From NCBI GenBank assembly GCA_031002005.1, contig CM061921.1, positions 176,274,935-176,338,934 of the forward strand: a stretch of 64,000 nucleotides of DNA. Direction: 5' to 3'. A program made the position numbers and the translations under genes. Positions 21,330 through 32,810 of the stretch are shown here, one piece after another; within the stretch, counting starts at the first letter, position 1, and every line of letters starts with the position of its first letter. The notes beneath the pieces are model-generated. The model was not told the DNA's origin and searched no databases. It saw only the letters and a program-made list of their open reading frames with translations. The DNA comes from Vandiemenella viatica. Lineage: Eukaryota; Arthropoda; Insecta; Orthoptera; Morabidae.

Positions 21330-21992
21330 TTATTTGTGCGACACCGTTTTTTCCACTTTGTTCAGGCCGTGTTGTAGGCGACTAATGTTCAGGTCGTGGT
21401 GCCTGCCGGTTGTGTAGACAATTGTATCATCCGCGAATTGTGCGATGTTAACGTGCGATGGTGTGGTTATGTCATTTACTCCAACTGAGAAGAGTATTGG
21501 GGCCAGAACAGAACCTTGCGGTATTCCGGCCGGTATCGCATGGGTTGAGGAGTTATGCCCTTCTTCTGTCAGGAAGAACCTTCTGTTCTCCTGGTAGCTT
21601 CGGATCAACTGAACGAAACAGTGTCGTACGGACGTCTGTGTCCTTAGCTTGGTGCCACACCTTGTCATATAAGCCTTCTCGATATCCAAGAAAACAGCCG
21701 CCTTCGATTTTCTATAGCTGAATCCCCACGAAACGTCTTCAGTAAATCGGAGAAGCAGGCTTGTGCTTTCTACTCTGCTCTGGAAGCCAAACGGTTCTTT
21801 TCTAATTGTCTTTTCACCTTCCAAGATGTCGTTCATTTGTTTAAGCAGAACTCGTTCCAGGACCTTGGATGCATAGGGGAGTAGGATAATTGGCCTGTAA
21901 CTGGATGGCAATCGTTGGTACTTCCCTCGTTTGGATATGGCTGTCACCTTGGCGATTTTCCATGTGTCTGGAAGTGTCTGTGAAGTAAACAT
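21330..21992 (-). pseudogene. Reverse transcriptase fingers and palm of Jockey D
   Basis: An uninterrupted 220-codon frame contains LPDTWKIAKVTAISKRGK (8-25), SYRPIILLPYASKVLERV (31-48), GFQSRVESTSLL, the first aspartate motif FLDIEKAYMT (101-110, normally ending F-D), AGIPQGSVLAPILF (155-168) and the catalytic FADD (186-189). Good spacing makes this the most complete RT palm in the window. Downstream, the frame is cut by a SINE. The thumb (SPDTKYLGVTIDKKLMFSKH) resumes on the far side at about 20990. Confidence 0.88.
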
Positions 21993-23057
21993 ACTTTAAA
22001 TATCCTTGTAAGCAGCACGATTCCTTTGGTTGGTAATTTCTTAAGGTGCATGATAGAAATCTTGTCGGCTCCTGGGGCTTTGTTACTAGCATTCTTTTTG
22101 ATTATTCTTCGAATTTCGCCCTGTGTCGGGCTCATCCTCCAATTGTGCGGTCATGATGTTTGATGCTGTGTTCGTTATGTCAGCTGCCGTGTTCTGCTTC
22201 AGTCAGGTCGTACTCAACCTCTCTGTGTTGGCTGGCGAAGTACTCCGTCAGCACCGCTGCCTAGGCCACTGGCAGGAAGCATGGCCCTGCTGGCCCGGTA
22301 AATGCGATGTTTGGTTCCTTGGGTTCCTTGACGGCTCGAACTAGCTGCCAAGCGTCTCTGTTGTTCAGGGTGAGGGCCTCCCATTTCTCTGCCCTGTGTT
22401 CTGTCATGCGTCCTCTCAGTTCTTCTGCTAGTTGTTTATATCACCGTCTATCTTGGGGGTTTTGGAACCGCTGCCATAATTTACAGGTTGTGTGTTTTTA
22501 CCGTCGGATGTTTTCAATGTCTGGTGGCAGGTTGTCGATGAATTCTGGGTGAGTTGTAGTGTTGGAAGATCTCCTGTCTGCTTCCGCCACCACACTATTG
22601 AAGTGGTTTATTCCCTGCTCGATGTTTTCTTTTGACGCCAAGTTGAATGTGGTTCTTATTTGGCCATGTACTGTTCTACTAAACCGGTTCCAGTTCACTT
22701 TTTTGGACTTTTTTCTCGGTTGTGTGGGATAGGACCCAGTTCTTGATTTGGAACAGAACTGGTTGGTGACAGATCGTTGACGGTTACAAGTTTTAACCGG
22801 GGTGTTATATCCTTCACGATGGCAACGTCAAGGACTTCTGGTTGGTGTCGCTTGATGTGAGGAACGTGTGTCGATGGTTTTGGGCCCAGCACTTGTATAT
22901 TGCGCCTTTCTGCTAGCGTAAGAGTCGGTCTCCTTTTGTGTTATTTACTCTTGAATTCCAGCCATAGTTTTGGAATTCAAGTCTCCTCCAATAAATACCC
23001 TTCTGCCTGTTGCTAGCAATGCGTCAAGTACCCGTTCGTGAAGGATTCTGTTGGATG

Positions 23058-23387
23058 CTAGGTATACCGACAAGAGTACAATGTGATTTTTATCGCTGTA
23101 GCCTCCATGTCAGTAACGGGTGTCTGGACAGGTTCACGTGTTAGTTTCTTGTTAATGATTATAACCGTTCCTCCACTCTGTTGACCCTGCCTGTCATTCC
23201 GGTATATTTTGTGCCACGTTATGTGGAGTTTGTCCCCTGGGTTTAGGAAGGTTTCCGACAGTAAGACTATATCCAAATCATGCCGCCGCATGAAGTCCCG
23301 GATTTCTAATTTCTTATGTTTTATGCTGTTGGCATTCCACATTGTGATCTTAAAATCTTTGTGGTTTCCTTGGAGTCTCGCTATCAT
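23058..23387 (-). pseudogene. Endonuclease N-terminus of Jockey D ORF2
   Basis: A 109-codon frame begins within the endonuclease: ITMWNANSIKHKKLEIRDF, then LDIVLLSETFLNPGDKL and GGTVIIINKKLTRE. These are the N-A-N-S/G, E-T-F/L and G-G-T/V motifs that carry active-site residues of APE-like endonucleases. The domain continues in other frames towards 22700, where NQELGPIPHN lies. It would nick target DNA in retrotransposition. Confidence 0.85.
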
Positions 23388-23761
23388 TTTAGCAGTGACA
23401 TAACGCCTTCAATTAGGGTGAAAAGTCTCCCATTGTCGTCTTTGGCCTTGTCTATTTTTTCTATTGTTTTAAGCATTTCATTCAGTAAGGATTTCCCGAT
23501 GAGTATGTTTCCGACTTCCACTCCTGCGCTTTATTTTTCTCTGTGTATCACTTTTCACTTATTGTTGCAAACTTTTTTTTTTACTTTGTTTGTTTGCCTG
23601 TGGTTTTGCCGGCATAGGATTCCTTTGCGTTCTTGTTCATGGTGGCTCGTTGGTTTGTTTGTTGCTTGTCCCGCGTAGACTATCTTTGGCTTGCTGCCTT
23701 CGCAGTATTGTTGGTTGCTTTTGTCTTACCGGTTACCTCGGTTTTGCTGGCTGCCTCAGTG

Positions 23762-24030
23762 TTACTGGCTGCCTTCTTGTTTTTTGCTGTCTTTTGTTGT
23801 TTGGCAGGTTTTTGTTGCTTTCTCTTTCTTTACGGCGTTTATCCTTTTACCGCCTTCCCTGGATTGTCTTGGGGGTTTTAGTGCTGGTTGGAACACAGGA
23901 TAGCCGCGGTATGATGCGGGGTGCTCGCCTTCACAATTGACGCTTTGGCTGTCGATAGTAGTTTGCACTCTTCGCTGTCGTGCGGTCCTCTGCACACTTG
24001 ACACATCGGCTGGCTAGGTGACAGAAGTTT
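23762..24030 (-). pseudogene. Zinc-knuckle end of ORF1, Jockey D
   Basis: Two frames together show MCQVCRGPHDSEECKL and VNCEGEHPASYRGYPVFQ. These correspond to the second and third CCHC knuckles of Jockey ORF1, with the last expected Cys replaced by Tyr. A Lys-rich C-terminus follows (KKEKATKTCQTTKDSKK). The N-terminal two thirds of ORF1 is missing because the element is truncated at the junction with Jockey E. Confidence 0.75.
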
Positions 24031-24045
24031 TGGCACTTCACACAT

Positions 24046-24640
24046 AAGGATGACGTGGAAACCGCACGTTATCAGTGTTCGTGGCAAGGCAACTGAGAGA
24101 CTAGGCGTACTTTTCCCTGTTCTCAATCCCTCATCAAAACTAAGATCAGACATAGTGTTCTGTCTATTCGTCCCTCTCATCAGACCAATTCTAGAGTACA
24201 CAGCAGTTGTCTGGGGTAATACTGTGCTCTCGCATCTATAGCTATTACAAACAGTACAAAATAGGGCAATCAGATTCGTCCACCACCTGCAGAAGAAGAC
24301 GAGGTTAGATGACGTACAGTGACTTAGTGGACTACTCAACCTATGAGACAGATTCCAACAGCTGGCAACGCAATTCTATGCCAAGGCTAAGCGACCCAAT
24401 ATCCCACTGATTTCTGCATTGGGGTTGAGCCTTTTTACAATGATAGATTAGGGTGGTCTAAGAAACTACTTGAACACCAATGAAGGAACCTACAAATAAC
24501 TGAATACTACATAATCCAGTAATAACACATAGATTATGGAAACCTAGTAAACCAATTGGAACGAGATGCACACACCGCGCATAACCTTCCCCTCAATCTA
24601 GGACTGATGTTTTCCCGGTAATTGATGTCCGTCCGTATCA
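24046..24640 (+). mobile_element. Jockey-clade LINE 'E', 3' end only, plus strand
   Basis: The frame from 24050 gives MTWKPHVISVRGKATERLGV, then LFVPLIRPILEYTAVVWGNT and, after one stop, LLQTVQNRAIRFVHHLQ. This is the RT thumb and C-terminus of a Jockey element. It is the only plus-strand Jockey in the window. It abuts the truncated 5' side of minus-strand Jockey D, so the two are joined head to head. Confidence 0.75.
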
Positions 24641-24999
24641 GGAATACATTATTCCCGGAGTAAGGGGAGGTTCTGACTGCGTTTGTCGCATCACCTTCCA
24701 AATGATCTTTTCAGTTGTCATGTTGTTGTTTGGCATTATTGGACTTGCCATCGTCCTATTGGGTGTCTTCACTGTTTTCATTTGGTGACAACTGATATCT
24801 TCAATTAGGTCAGTTCAAGTAATCTTTAATTTGGAGTCTCGAGGTTCTCAGAAATAGTCACCGCCTAAAGATGATTTGACTTGACGCCTATTTCGTAGCG
24901 GTAGAGGAGCACCTATATTGAGTAGATAGGAACTTCACAAGTTGCGTGAGCAGCTCGATGATCATGTCGTCACGGGAGTCTTGTTTGTAGTCTGTATCA

Positions 25000-25640
25000 C
25001 AGCGTGCATTGCCGCTAGTGTTGATATCCCCGCCTAATGCTGGGGGCCGGATGTTTCGTTGCAAAGTATTCTTGTTGTTATTTCGCTGCTGCTGCCGATT
25101 TTGGGCTGCTGGGTGCTGTGAGGATGCTGGACGGTGAGCATCTTCGGGCTCAGTTGTTGTTGCAGGTTTAATTTCTTCGATAGATGTTTCTGCAGCTGCT
25201 GTTTACGTGAGCTGCAACCACAATATGAGGTGGCATTGCCGGCTCCACATTTCCACCAGAAGGCATCTTTACGTTGTCTTGTGCAGACGGAAACCTTTGT
25301 GGCGATCTCAGCAAAGAAAGCACCTCATTGCTTCAGGGCATTCAGTTGCGTAGTATCCGAAAGATTGGTACCGAAAACACTGAACAGGATTGCATTTCTC
25401 GGTGTTGACTTCCGAGCTAGAGCTGTTGGCATCTTCTTGCCATCATGGCGTGGCATTATGGTCGCATAGTGAATACCTTCTTCATATAGTGCCTTAGTGA
25501 CCGTAGCAAAGTCCGAGAGGCAGGTGAGGATGACCTGCAGGACATCTTGTGTCGGCCAGCAGAACAGGGCAGCACTGCGAGGCGCTGCATGGAACTAGAA
25601 GACTTCGACAGTTGCCGGGGTAGCTTGCGATGATATTTAC
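25000..25640 (-). pseudogene. Jockey-like ORF1 fragment
   Basis: On the minus strand a continuous stretch reads ALYEEGIHYATIMPRHDGKK, then RNAILFSVFGTNLSDTTQLN, a CGAGNATSYCGC knuckle-like piece and a Gln-rich stretch. This looks like the PRE/C2HC domain and first knuckles of a Jockey ORF1 relative. Other knuckles and all of ORF2 are absent downstream. Confidence 0.5.
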
Positions 25641-25779
25641 TTCCATGGCAAATTCTTCCAGGGTTTCATAATCCCAAGAGTAAGCAGAAGTTTTGGATTA
25701 TTGCATCTTGTTCCGTTTTTATAATTTGGCTGTCCATATTTATTTGTCATTATTGGTCTTGCCAGGTCCTTTTTAGTGT

Positions 25780-26470
25780 ATTATTATTTTGTTAATCATC
25801 ATCTCTCACCAGCTTTACTGACCATATAGTATTGGAATTAAACTGGACTTGCGTGCCTAGTTGATGAACCAATGGATTATGATGGGAAGGGCATTGGCAG
25901 GACAGCTTCTTCACCGCAGTTCTAAAGCGTTCCTTTAGAGGCTGTAAACCACTTATTTGTTGTATTAAGGCTGTAAGTTATTTTCACAGTAGCTTGAAGG
26001 CATACCTTATAGCTCTATGTTGGACTGCCTGTAGAGGTTTCAGATTGGACATAGTTGCGTTTCCCCACACGGTTGATGCATATTCTAAAATCAGATCAGT
26101 GTAGTGTGCAATGCCATAGCTGTAGTTGGTGGGAGAGACCATTTCGTGTTTAGTAGAGGATACAGTTGCCTTATCCTCCCCATTGCTTTGGCACCTATAT
26201 TTTTAATGTGCACCTTCAACGTAAGGCGCATATATATTTTGATAACAAGGTAGACAGCCGTAGGTGTCCATTTGTTGCCCTTTTCGAGGAATTTAACAGA
26301 CTGAAGAGATGGTATACTTCGCTGGTCACCATGACTGATTGATTATTTGACGCATTGAAAGCCAGGCGCCACTTCCCGCCCAGTTTTCAGTTTTGCAACG
26401 GCTTCTTTGGATATTCATGACAACTTGAGAACCCTGATGCTCCTCGCGAATACAGCAGTGTTGTCGGCAT
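25780..26470 (-). pseudogene. Jockey-clade LINE 'F' reverse transcriptase C-terminus
   Basis: The minus strand reads ILEYASTVWGNATMSNLKPL and QAVQHRAIRYAFKLL, then ISGLQPLKERFRTAVKKL. This matches the thumb and tail of Jockey RTs in this window (compare 9956-10177 and 24150-24290). The part to the right, up to 26470, holds earlier thumb sequence in shifted frames. The element is truncated at both ends. Confidence 0.65.
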
Positions 26471-26599
26471 TCAATGCCATGTGGGTTTGGTATATTTTGT
26501 GGATATCAGCTGTATGTAAGTTATGTAGCACGGACCCAAAGACGGATTATTATGGTACTACAATTCAAATGTTTTTGATGGAGGAGACCACATCGTCGA

Positions 26600-26960
26600 T
26601 GATTACGCGGGTGGACGGCTCGTCTCTAGATTTTCTTCAATACCTCTATCAACCCTTGCTGACAGGGGACTCATACAGAAGAACAATATTCTAAGCAAGG
26701 TCCACTTGGGCTTTGTATGAAATAGATTTAACTTCCAATGTACACTGTAAAAAAGTTCCAGAGCAGATTCTTTTCTATACTCATTTGTTCCCCGAACCAT
26801 TAGGGATAAAGGATTTATCGAACAAGAAAATACAATCCGTAAGGGTTTTCCATAGATTTCTTAAGTCGTTCCAGATCAAAGCATAAATGGTTCCATAATA
26901 TATCGCATGGTAGCCTCGTGGCAGATCCTGTATAACCCTAAACAAAATTTTATACTTTGC
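26600..26960 (-). mobile_element. CR1-A family LINE fragment
   Basis: This aligns by eye with 13480-13620. Shared blocks are ACAGAACAACAATATT-like and ATAGATTTAACTTCC, and at protein level TLEVKSISYK against TPEVKSIAYK. It continues to 26963 as a frame ending KTLTDCIFLFDKSFIPN. Truncated at both ends. Confidence 0.6.
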
Positions 26961-26964
26961 CACC

Positions 26965-27675
26965 TACTTTGCAGTTAATTGTGCAGTAATAGTAATAAAA
27001 AGCTGCTGTCAACTGGGTTCCCGCCACCCATCAAGAATCTACCGCCACCTCCAGCGCATTGGGTTCTTAGATCTATTGGTATGTATGTAATATAGCGTTG
27101 ATATAGTTGATTAATTACCATAAAATATTTACTTCGTTATTTGTTACATAACTTTTTTTAATTTAAAGGTCTCGTCGACATTCGCCATCATTGGGAACGG
27201 CCACGCTGCAAGTCGCCGCTATAGACGGATCATCCGCCAACGTGGTCGCTCCAAATCCTCCAGTGTGGAGACCACGTAACTCGCCTGCTCAACATCAAGC
27301 CATCAAAGTTTCGAAGCTGGGTTCATAACCGCTTGGTCACTACCAGCAGTGTCTACCACCACATCAAACAGTTAACCATGCAAGAACGCAAAAAAACCAC
27401 TACATCTGCTTGGCAGCCCATTACATCATACAGATCCTGGCCGACCCCAGCCAACAGTTATTGCTTAAACCAGCAGCCAACATGCCGACAATCATTATGG
27501 AGTAAGTGCAAGAGAGGGAAAGCATTTATAAGAGTGGTGTACGTACCAGGACTATTAAATATTTTGATCGGATTGTTGGTTCATTGGCTAAGGAGCTTGC
27601 TTATAAAAATTTCAGATTCTGGTTTGGCTTCAAATTCTGGTGGGACCAGGAATTTTTAAGCGTTGTGTTGTGATT
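26965..27675. other. No recognisable gene
   Basis: GC content rises around 27180-27300, where alternating CCGCCA and ACGTGG blocks occur, but no family is recognisable. The 108-codon plus-strand frame at 27333-27659 lacks known motifs and looks like chance. Confidence 0.4.
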
Positions 27676-27679
27676 ATAC

Positions 27680-27765
27680 GAGCTACACCAGGACGATCCG
27701 TGGTTCGGATTTCATTTTAAATTGTAGGTCCGGTAAAGATAGAGCCAGAATTCGTGGCCAATCGA
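27680..27765 (+). mobile_element. SINE-2 tail fragment
   Basis: Short plus-strand match to the SINE-2 body: CGTGGTTCGGATTTCATTTT then AAATTGTAGGTCCGG, compared with the corresponding block at 57805-57850. No tRNA head. Confidence 0.5.
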
Positions 27766-27854
27766 AAATCTGTCTCCAGGTTGCAATACCACAAGAATAC
27801 AAATTTTTCATTAAAGGTTCTGAAAATATTATAGTCTCCTAACTTCATTTGAAG

Positions 27855-28405
27855 TTTTGACTAGTCACATTCACGATATAGTATCCACCACCACTATAAA
27901 GATTCAGGTTCGGTTGAGTATCTATTTTAAAATTCAGAAGGAAAAACATTTCAGTACTGCTCGTATTACCCAGATGACTCAGATCACGTCAAGTACTACC
28001 CTGTTTGATTGATATAGTACCAATGCCAGGTCATAGATGCTGAAAAAATTTAGTGAATTTGAAAGAGGGGGCCGTGAATCCATATTCTAACAGTAATGTA
28101 TTCATCCTGAAAAAAAAATCAGTTATCACAAAGTTGCCGGTTCTCTCAATCATAGTGCAGACAAACGGATAAAACACCTAAACATATCGACGATTCCCGA
28201 TAGTGCAAATAAATTATGTCGCATTCACAACATACCACATTTAGTCAAATCCTCATTAACGGAGCATAAGTATACCATAAATATGTGTGACAGATGCATA
28301 CTACATATTAGTTGCAAAGAACTCTTGGACCACCACGAAACTGATTGCTCTGGAACAGTGGTTGTTAGAAATTCTCAACAACTAAAGCCAAAGCTTAACA
28401 TTTAA
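27855..28405 (+). pseudogene. Polinton/Maverick-type DNA polymerase B, N-terminal fragment
   Basis: The plus strand has a run starting SHIHDIVSTTTIKIQVRLSI and ending in a stop after TTLFD, then KKFSEFERGG. In a later frame it has HLVKSSLTEHKYTINMCDRC, ILHISCKELLDHHETDC. This order (an N-terminal domain, an EFEERGSGW-like motif, then a C-x2-C…H…C zinc-binding segment before the exonuclease) matches the protein-primed DNA polymerase of Polinton-type elements as I recall them. The catalytic polymerase motifs are absent. At least three frameshifts or stops occur. No integrase, ATPase or capsid gene lies nearby. Confidence 0.5.
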
Positions 28406-28409
28406 GAAT

Positions 28410-29700
28410 TTCTGGCTGCAACAGCGCTCACTATTCGTTGTTTACGCTGACTTAAAACATTATGATTCGAGTACTCCTTAACCCAGTACTTCGTACGCAG
28501 ATCTCCGTCCAGAAACACATTCGTTTTGCTATCACCTACTAGATCGTTTGTGCATACAACCGCAGTCTGTAAGTTTCATCTTCTGGCTTAATAATCCTGA
28601 GAAATTGCTTGTGTAACAATATGTGGATGTTGCCGAAGAAGTTGTTAAATTTTATAAGAGGTGTATTGTTAAATGACTGATGAGCGGAAACAGAACATGC
28701 TGATGCTACAGTATGCCACATCTGTGAGAAATGGAATGAACCAGGGACAGTTAAAGAGCGCAATTAATTTTGATGTGAAATAAACTGTCAACATTACAGA
28801 CGTTAACTGGGTGAAGTACATAAAGTGGAAAATAGTACATACGGCAGGAGGTGACGTAAGTACGAGGTCAGAGAATAAGTAACAAAGAGACGCTTACACA
28901 ACCAGTGCAGCATTGCTAGCGTACAGGGAGCAATGTTTAGGTGTGGAAGAACTAAGTTACAGACGACGAGGATGGTTGCATAAAAATACGTGATAGTTGA
29001 GCTCCCGGGACTATTTACAACGTGCGCAATACTACTCAAGGAATTTTTAAACAAGCGGTGCAGACATAGAGAGGAGGACGACAGCAGCAACCGTTCGACG
29101 TGAAGGGACTACTTCCGGGATGATTAATTGGCTCGGAGTAACACGGCCAACTGAAAGATGCTGATAAGTACATTGAAGACGGGCAAAACGATGACAACGG
29201 CATTACAGCCAGACGGCGGCGCATTTTGAACGGAAGAGACAGAAGACAACGAACAGGCAATGATGGAATAGAATTAAAGGTAAACTTCAAAGAGAAAGAA
29301 TAAATCGAAATAAACTACGTTAACTACCCCAAATGAATTAGTAATTTAATAAAAATAAGTTTGCCTCGGCTATGGTTTCCACCGGTAATATCATCCTGGC
29401 CGCCCAGTAGTGAAGCAGTTTTTTTTAAATTTCTTTTCTCGCAGTTGCTAATATCTGATTTATTATTATTGCTTAATATCAGAAGTACGACATGGAATAA
29501 TTTTTTCTGTTTTCAGCTATTTGAGTTGTGTGCACTTATCAAATAGTTTCTTTTCAACGGGTATAAATATATTTACTGCATGTATTATATAATTTTTAGG
29601 TTATTGCTATGAGTCTGAGCAGAAAAAGCCATGATCTTCATTTACAGGTTAATGTAACAATAATATAATTTCCTCACAGAATACCAGCGTTATACCTATT
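28410..29700. other. Unassigned sequence
   Basis: Several short frames exist on both strands, including a Ser/Cys/Leu-rich pair on the minus strand (28803-29290), but none shows a domain or repeat family I recognise. The plus strand from 28780 to 29300 is purine-rich and low in stops, resembling degraded coding sequence of unknown origin. Confidence 0.35.
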
Positions 29701-30620
29701 TGTCGGATTTGCCAAGAAAGGTCAGGAATCTGGTTTAATAGAGTTCGGGTTCTAGGTATATGGCTCGTCACCGAAAGGAGGCTGTGAATATTCCTCGGAC
29801 AGGGGGTATAAGGCTCCAGTTGATTATAGACTCAGTCTCACAATACACAATGGCCGATAGTGGAGCGAGGTTCACTTTTCAGCGGGCGGGCGCTACAGAA
29901 TCTACACTACTGTTGAGCATGATGTAGGAGTATGTTAGTAGTTGGTTATAGTACCTTGCAGTTGCTTACCCCGGGAGTGGCGTGCCATCTCCCGATGTGG
30001 ATGTCCGTGTGGCTAGCGGAATTGTTGTACCTGGAGCGGCGTCACTAAAGAAACCAACGCCAGTGTAGTCCCTCGAGGCAGCACGGGTTTCCGGTTTCCG
30101 GGATTCGGTGGTTGCTACAGCTGCGGCTGTGCACTGCAATGGTTCGCGGTATGCGGACGTTGTGCTGTGCATACCAGCCTTCACGCCAGTTTTGCCGGCG
30201 TTCGATCAAATGCGGTTCGCTAGCTCCCCGTCTTGGTGTGTCTGCCTGCGTCCCCGCCGTAGTAGGTCGCCGGAGTACACTCCGAGGCAGACGCCGATAT
30301 CCACAGAGCAGCGGAGCGCCGAGAGCGCCACCAGCTATCACCACCTAAACCACTCCACCTCATCGAGCCACCGCTAAATTTTCTTCATGTTGGCTGCAGG
30401 AAGTCCCGGAGATGAGGGTGGAGGATATAGCTGACGATTGTATTTATAGGACATCCACCACCCCGCCCCTAATCGCAAAGGGACTAGTCACGCTCCCACT
30501 GCTGCCCTCTCCAGGTAGGTACACTTCGGCTGGCTGCCCGCTCTGTCGTCTCACACACACCCACACCACAGAATTTTCTGCTAATTCTTTGTTAGCAATT
30601 AATGTGAATGGTTTGTCTGT
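29701..30620 (-). repeat. LTR-like segment related to the 37.8-38.1 kb LTR, with GC-rich insert
   Basis: 29701-29890 aligns with 37765-37960: shared TGTCGGAT at the edge, AAAGGAGGCTG, AAGGCTCCAGTT, CTCAGT..CACAATACAC and GGTTCACTT.TCAGCGGG. The match resumes at 30525 with GGCTGCCCGCTCTGTC. About 630 GC-rich bases in between (29895-30520) are absent from the other copy. It could be the 3' LTR of the same Ty3/gypsy element or a separate solo copy. Identity is only moderate. Confidence 0.45.
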
Positions 30621-30733
30621 CGACATCTCCGATGCGAGTTCTGTTTCTTTACCTTAGGTTTACCTTGGTGGTTGCTCAAAGGTTTTCATTAATTTCTCAA
30701 TTTAGACAAGGGCCTTTAAATTTATCAAACGCG

Positions 30734-31701
30734 TTATGGTTGCCCCAGGTTGGCAATAAGAGGATTCATTGACTTCCTTATTGCCCTAAAGATCTGTACG
30801 ATCCTTTCTTTTAGAGACTGGACACCTGCAGCTGTATGCAGGTCGGTTATGGGGAAGCGAGTCAGCACATGGAGTGCTCGCCGAAGTGCTCGCCGGAGTG
30901 CTCTTTTTTGCATTGTCGGCAGTCTGCCTAGTATTGTCTTTGAAACGTAACCCCACACAGGGCATGCATACTCCATGACCGAGCGAATAAGGCTGCAGTA
31001 TACGCTGACCCCGGTGCTGGAAGCCAATGAGCTCTTTCTGTTGAGTATGGGGTACAAGTCCTTGAGCCTAGCCGCTACTCTTAGTCGAACTTCCACAATT
31101 GGTCGCTTTCATGTCAAACGGGAGCCCAAATTCACAATAACGTACTTGAAGGTAGGTAACCATGCGATGTTTTCACCATTGAGATTCAGTTTTGGTTTCG
31201 GTCCTGCTGATGATGCTGCTTCCTCAGGCGCCTAGTCAGCATGATTGCTTGAATCTTCGCGACGTTTAGAGTGATGTGCCAACGTCTTGCCCACGCCTCA
31301 AATTGCTGGAGTACGTCTTGGAGTCGCCTGATGGCTGCAACTTTGCAGCTGTGAGCTGAGAAGACTGCTGTGTCATCAGCATACAATGCAGTGCCGATGC
31401 TTGCTGGCGCTGGTATATCGGAGGTATAAAGATTGTATAATACAGGTCCATGTACCGACTCCTGTGGTACTCCAGCATTGATGGGGCCACGTGTGTATAA
31501 CTCGTTGCTGACCCTGACTCTAAATGACCTAACAGAGATCCGTATTAGTCTTACGAGTGGGCTGGGGAGTCCCTGATTGTAAAGTTTGAACGGCAGGCCG
31601 CTGTGCCAAACACAGTCAAACACCCACGCTACATCGAGCAGCACCAGTGGGCAGTAGCCTCGAAGATTGAAGGTTATCATGGGACGTTCAACTATACGCA
31701 A
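30734..31701 (-). pseudogene. Reverse transcriptase palm and thumb of Jockey G
   Basis: The frame 31186-31701 carries the palm: VLLDVAWVFDCVWHSGLPFK (about 20-39; normally DVEKAFD), AGVPQESVHGPVLYNLYTSD (76-95) and the catalytic LYADDTAVF (106-114). WHITLNVAKIQAIMLTRR follows. The frame 30734-31096 carries the thumb, with YCSLIRSVMEYACPVWG and LPTMQKRALRRALRRAL, where an R-A-L unit is duplicated. The fingers are deleted. A frameshift separates the two frames. Confidence 0.85.
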
Positions 31702-31989
31702 AATATGTCATCGTTCACTTTGAGAGAGGTCAGAATTGACGACCATTCCCTGTTTTGGTGATCTTGGAGAGCCACCGTTAGCTAGCGCTGCAGGCGATTT
31801 AGTAGGCGTCTGGCGTCAGGGCACCTCATTAGACTCCATTTCTAAGCCACTCTGTTTTTGTTTCTGATTTGGGCTAGCAGATGTAACTGGCGAGTCTGCT
31901 GTCTTACTGTTGTAGGGGACGTTGCTTTTTGGCTGCGTTGAGAATGGAAGATGAGATTTGCTTAATTGTGTTCACTATTGGTCTTCCGT

Positions 31990-32810
31990 CTAGGGGTCGC
32001 AGGGGTGATGAGATTCTGTGACCGCTTCACGGAAATTGTCCCAATTTGTCCTATTGTAGTTGGTAAGACTTGTTGTTGATAGTCTCCATGAGCCGATATC
32101 TATGTCTACCAGAACTGGAGCATGGTCAGATGAAAGCCTATTTATTGCGCGAGCAGTGACAAAGCCTGTAATTCCACGGGTGACCACGATGTCCAGAACA
32201 TCGAGACGGATTCCGTTCTGGGGATGGTGGGTCGGCTCATCAGATCCTCAAACCTGGAGGTTGTTTCTGTTGCATAAGTTTTAGAGCTGATTGCCAGCTG
32301 AGCTATTGACTTACGATTTCCACTTACGGTGTTTTGCGTTCAGATCTCCCCTTATAAGGAGCTTTCACCTGAGGGTGATCAAGCGAAGGATGTCGTCATG
32401 AATAGGCAGTCTCCGCGGATGCCCATAAGCTGCAATGATGGTGACCAGTTCCTCTGTTGTGGCGATTTCTATTTTGGATGTTTCTAACAGCTGTGTTGGA
32501 GGTGTGTGTAATTCGTGATGAGGTGCGCCTCATTTTATATAAATGGCCAATCCTCCTCCCGTGGTGAGCTGTCAGTGCGGTAGCATAGGAAGTTAGCAAC
32601 TGTTGCTCTAAGTCCAGGTTTCAGGAGAGTTTCGGCAACTAGACAGATTTAATCCCATAAGAATTGCTGAAACTAACCGAGTTGTGGATATATGCCACTT
32701 GAGTTCCACACGCACAGTTTTAGGCCTTCTATATCAACTTTATTCATGGCTGGCCTGATGTTTCTGTGGATGGTTGGCTCTGTAGACCGTCATAACTGCA
32801 ATTAGTAAAT
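31990..32810 (-). pseudogene. Endonuclease of Jockey G
   Basis: Minus-strand pieces in three frames: CLVAETLLKPGLRATVANFL, GGLAIYIK, LVTIIAAYGHPRRL and LIRGDLNAKHRKWKS (damaged GGDFNAKH). Then 31990-32187 has INRLSSDHAPVLVDIDI, where SSDHxPV is the C-terminal catalytic S-D-H motif of APE-like endonucleases. All key motifs are present but not in one frame. Confidence 0.8.

Larger units (their letters stand above)
20650..24030 (-). mobile_element. Jockey-clade LINE 'D' with SINE-1 insertion
   Basis: Order on the minus strand: ORF1 zinc knuckles (about 23760-24030), endonuclease (22700-23400), linker and RT fingers (21840-22700), RT palm (21330-21992), SINE-1 (21026-21268), then thumb and C-terminus (20650-21015). 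The right end meets a plus-strand Jockey 3' end at about 24046. This copy keeps longer open stretches than Jockey A or C. Confidence 0.83.

Noticed and set aside
23590..23940. Hydrophobic plus-strand ORFs resembling membrane proteins
   Set aside because: They are antisense to the zinc-knuckle end of Jockey D ORF1; composition is a by-product of the opposite strand.
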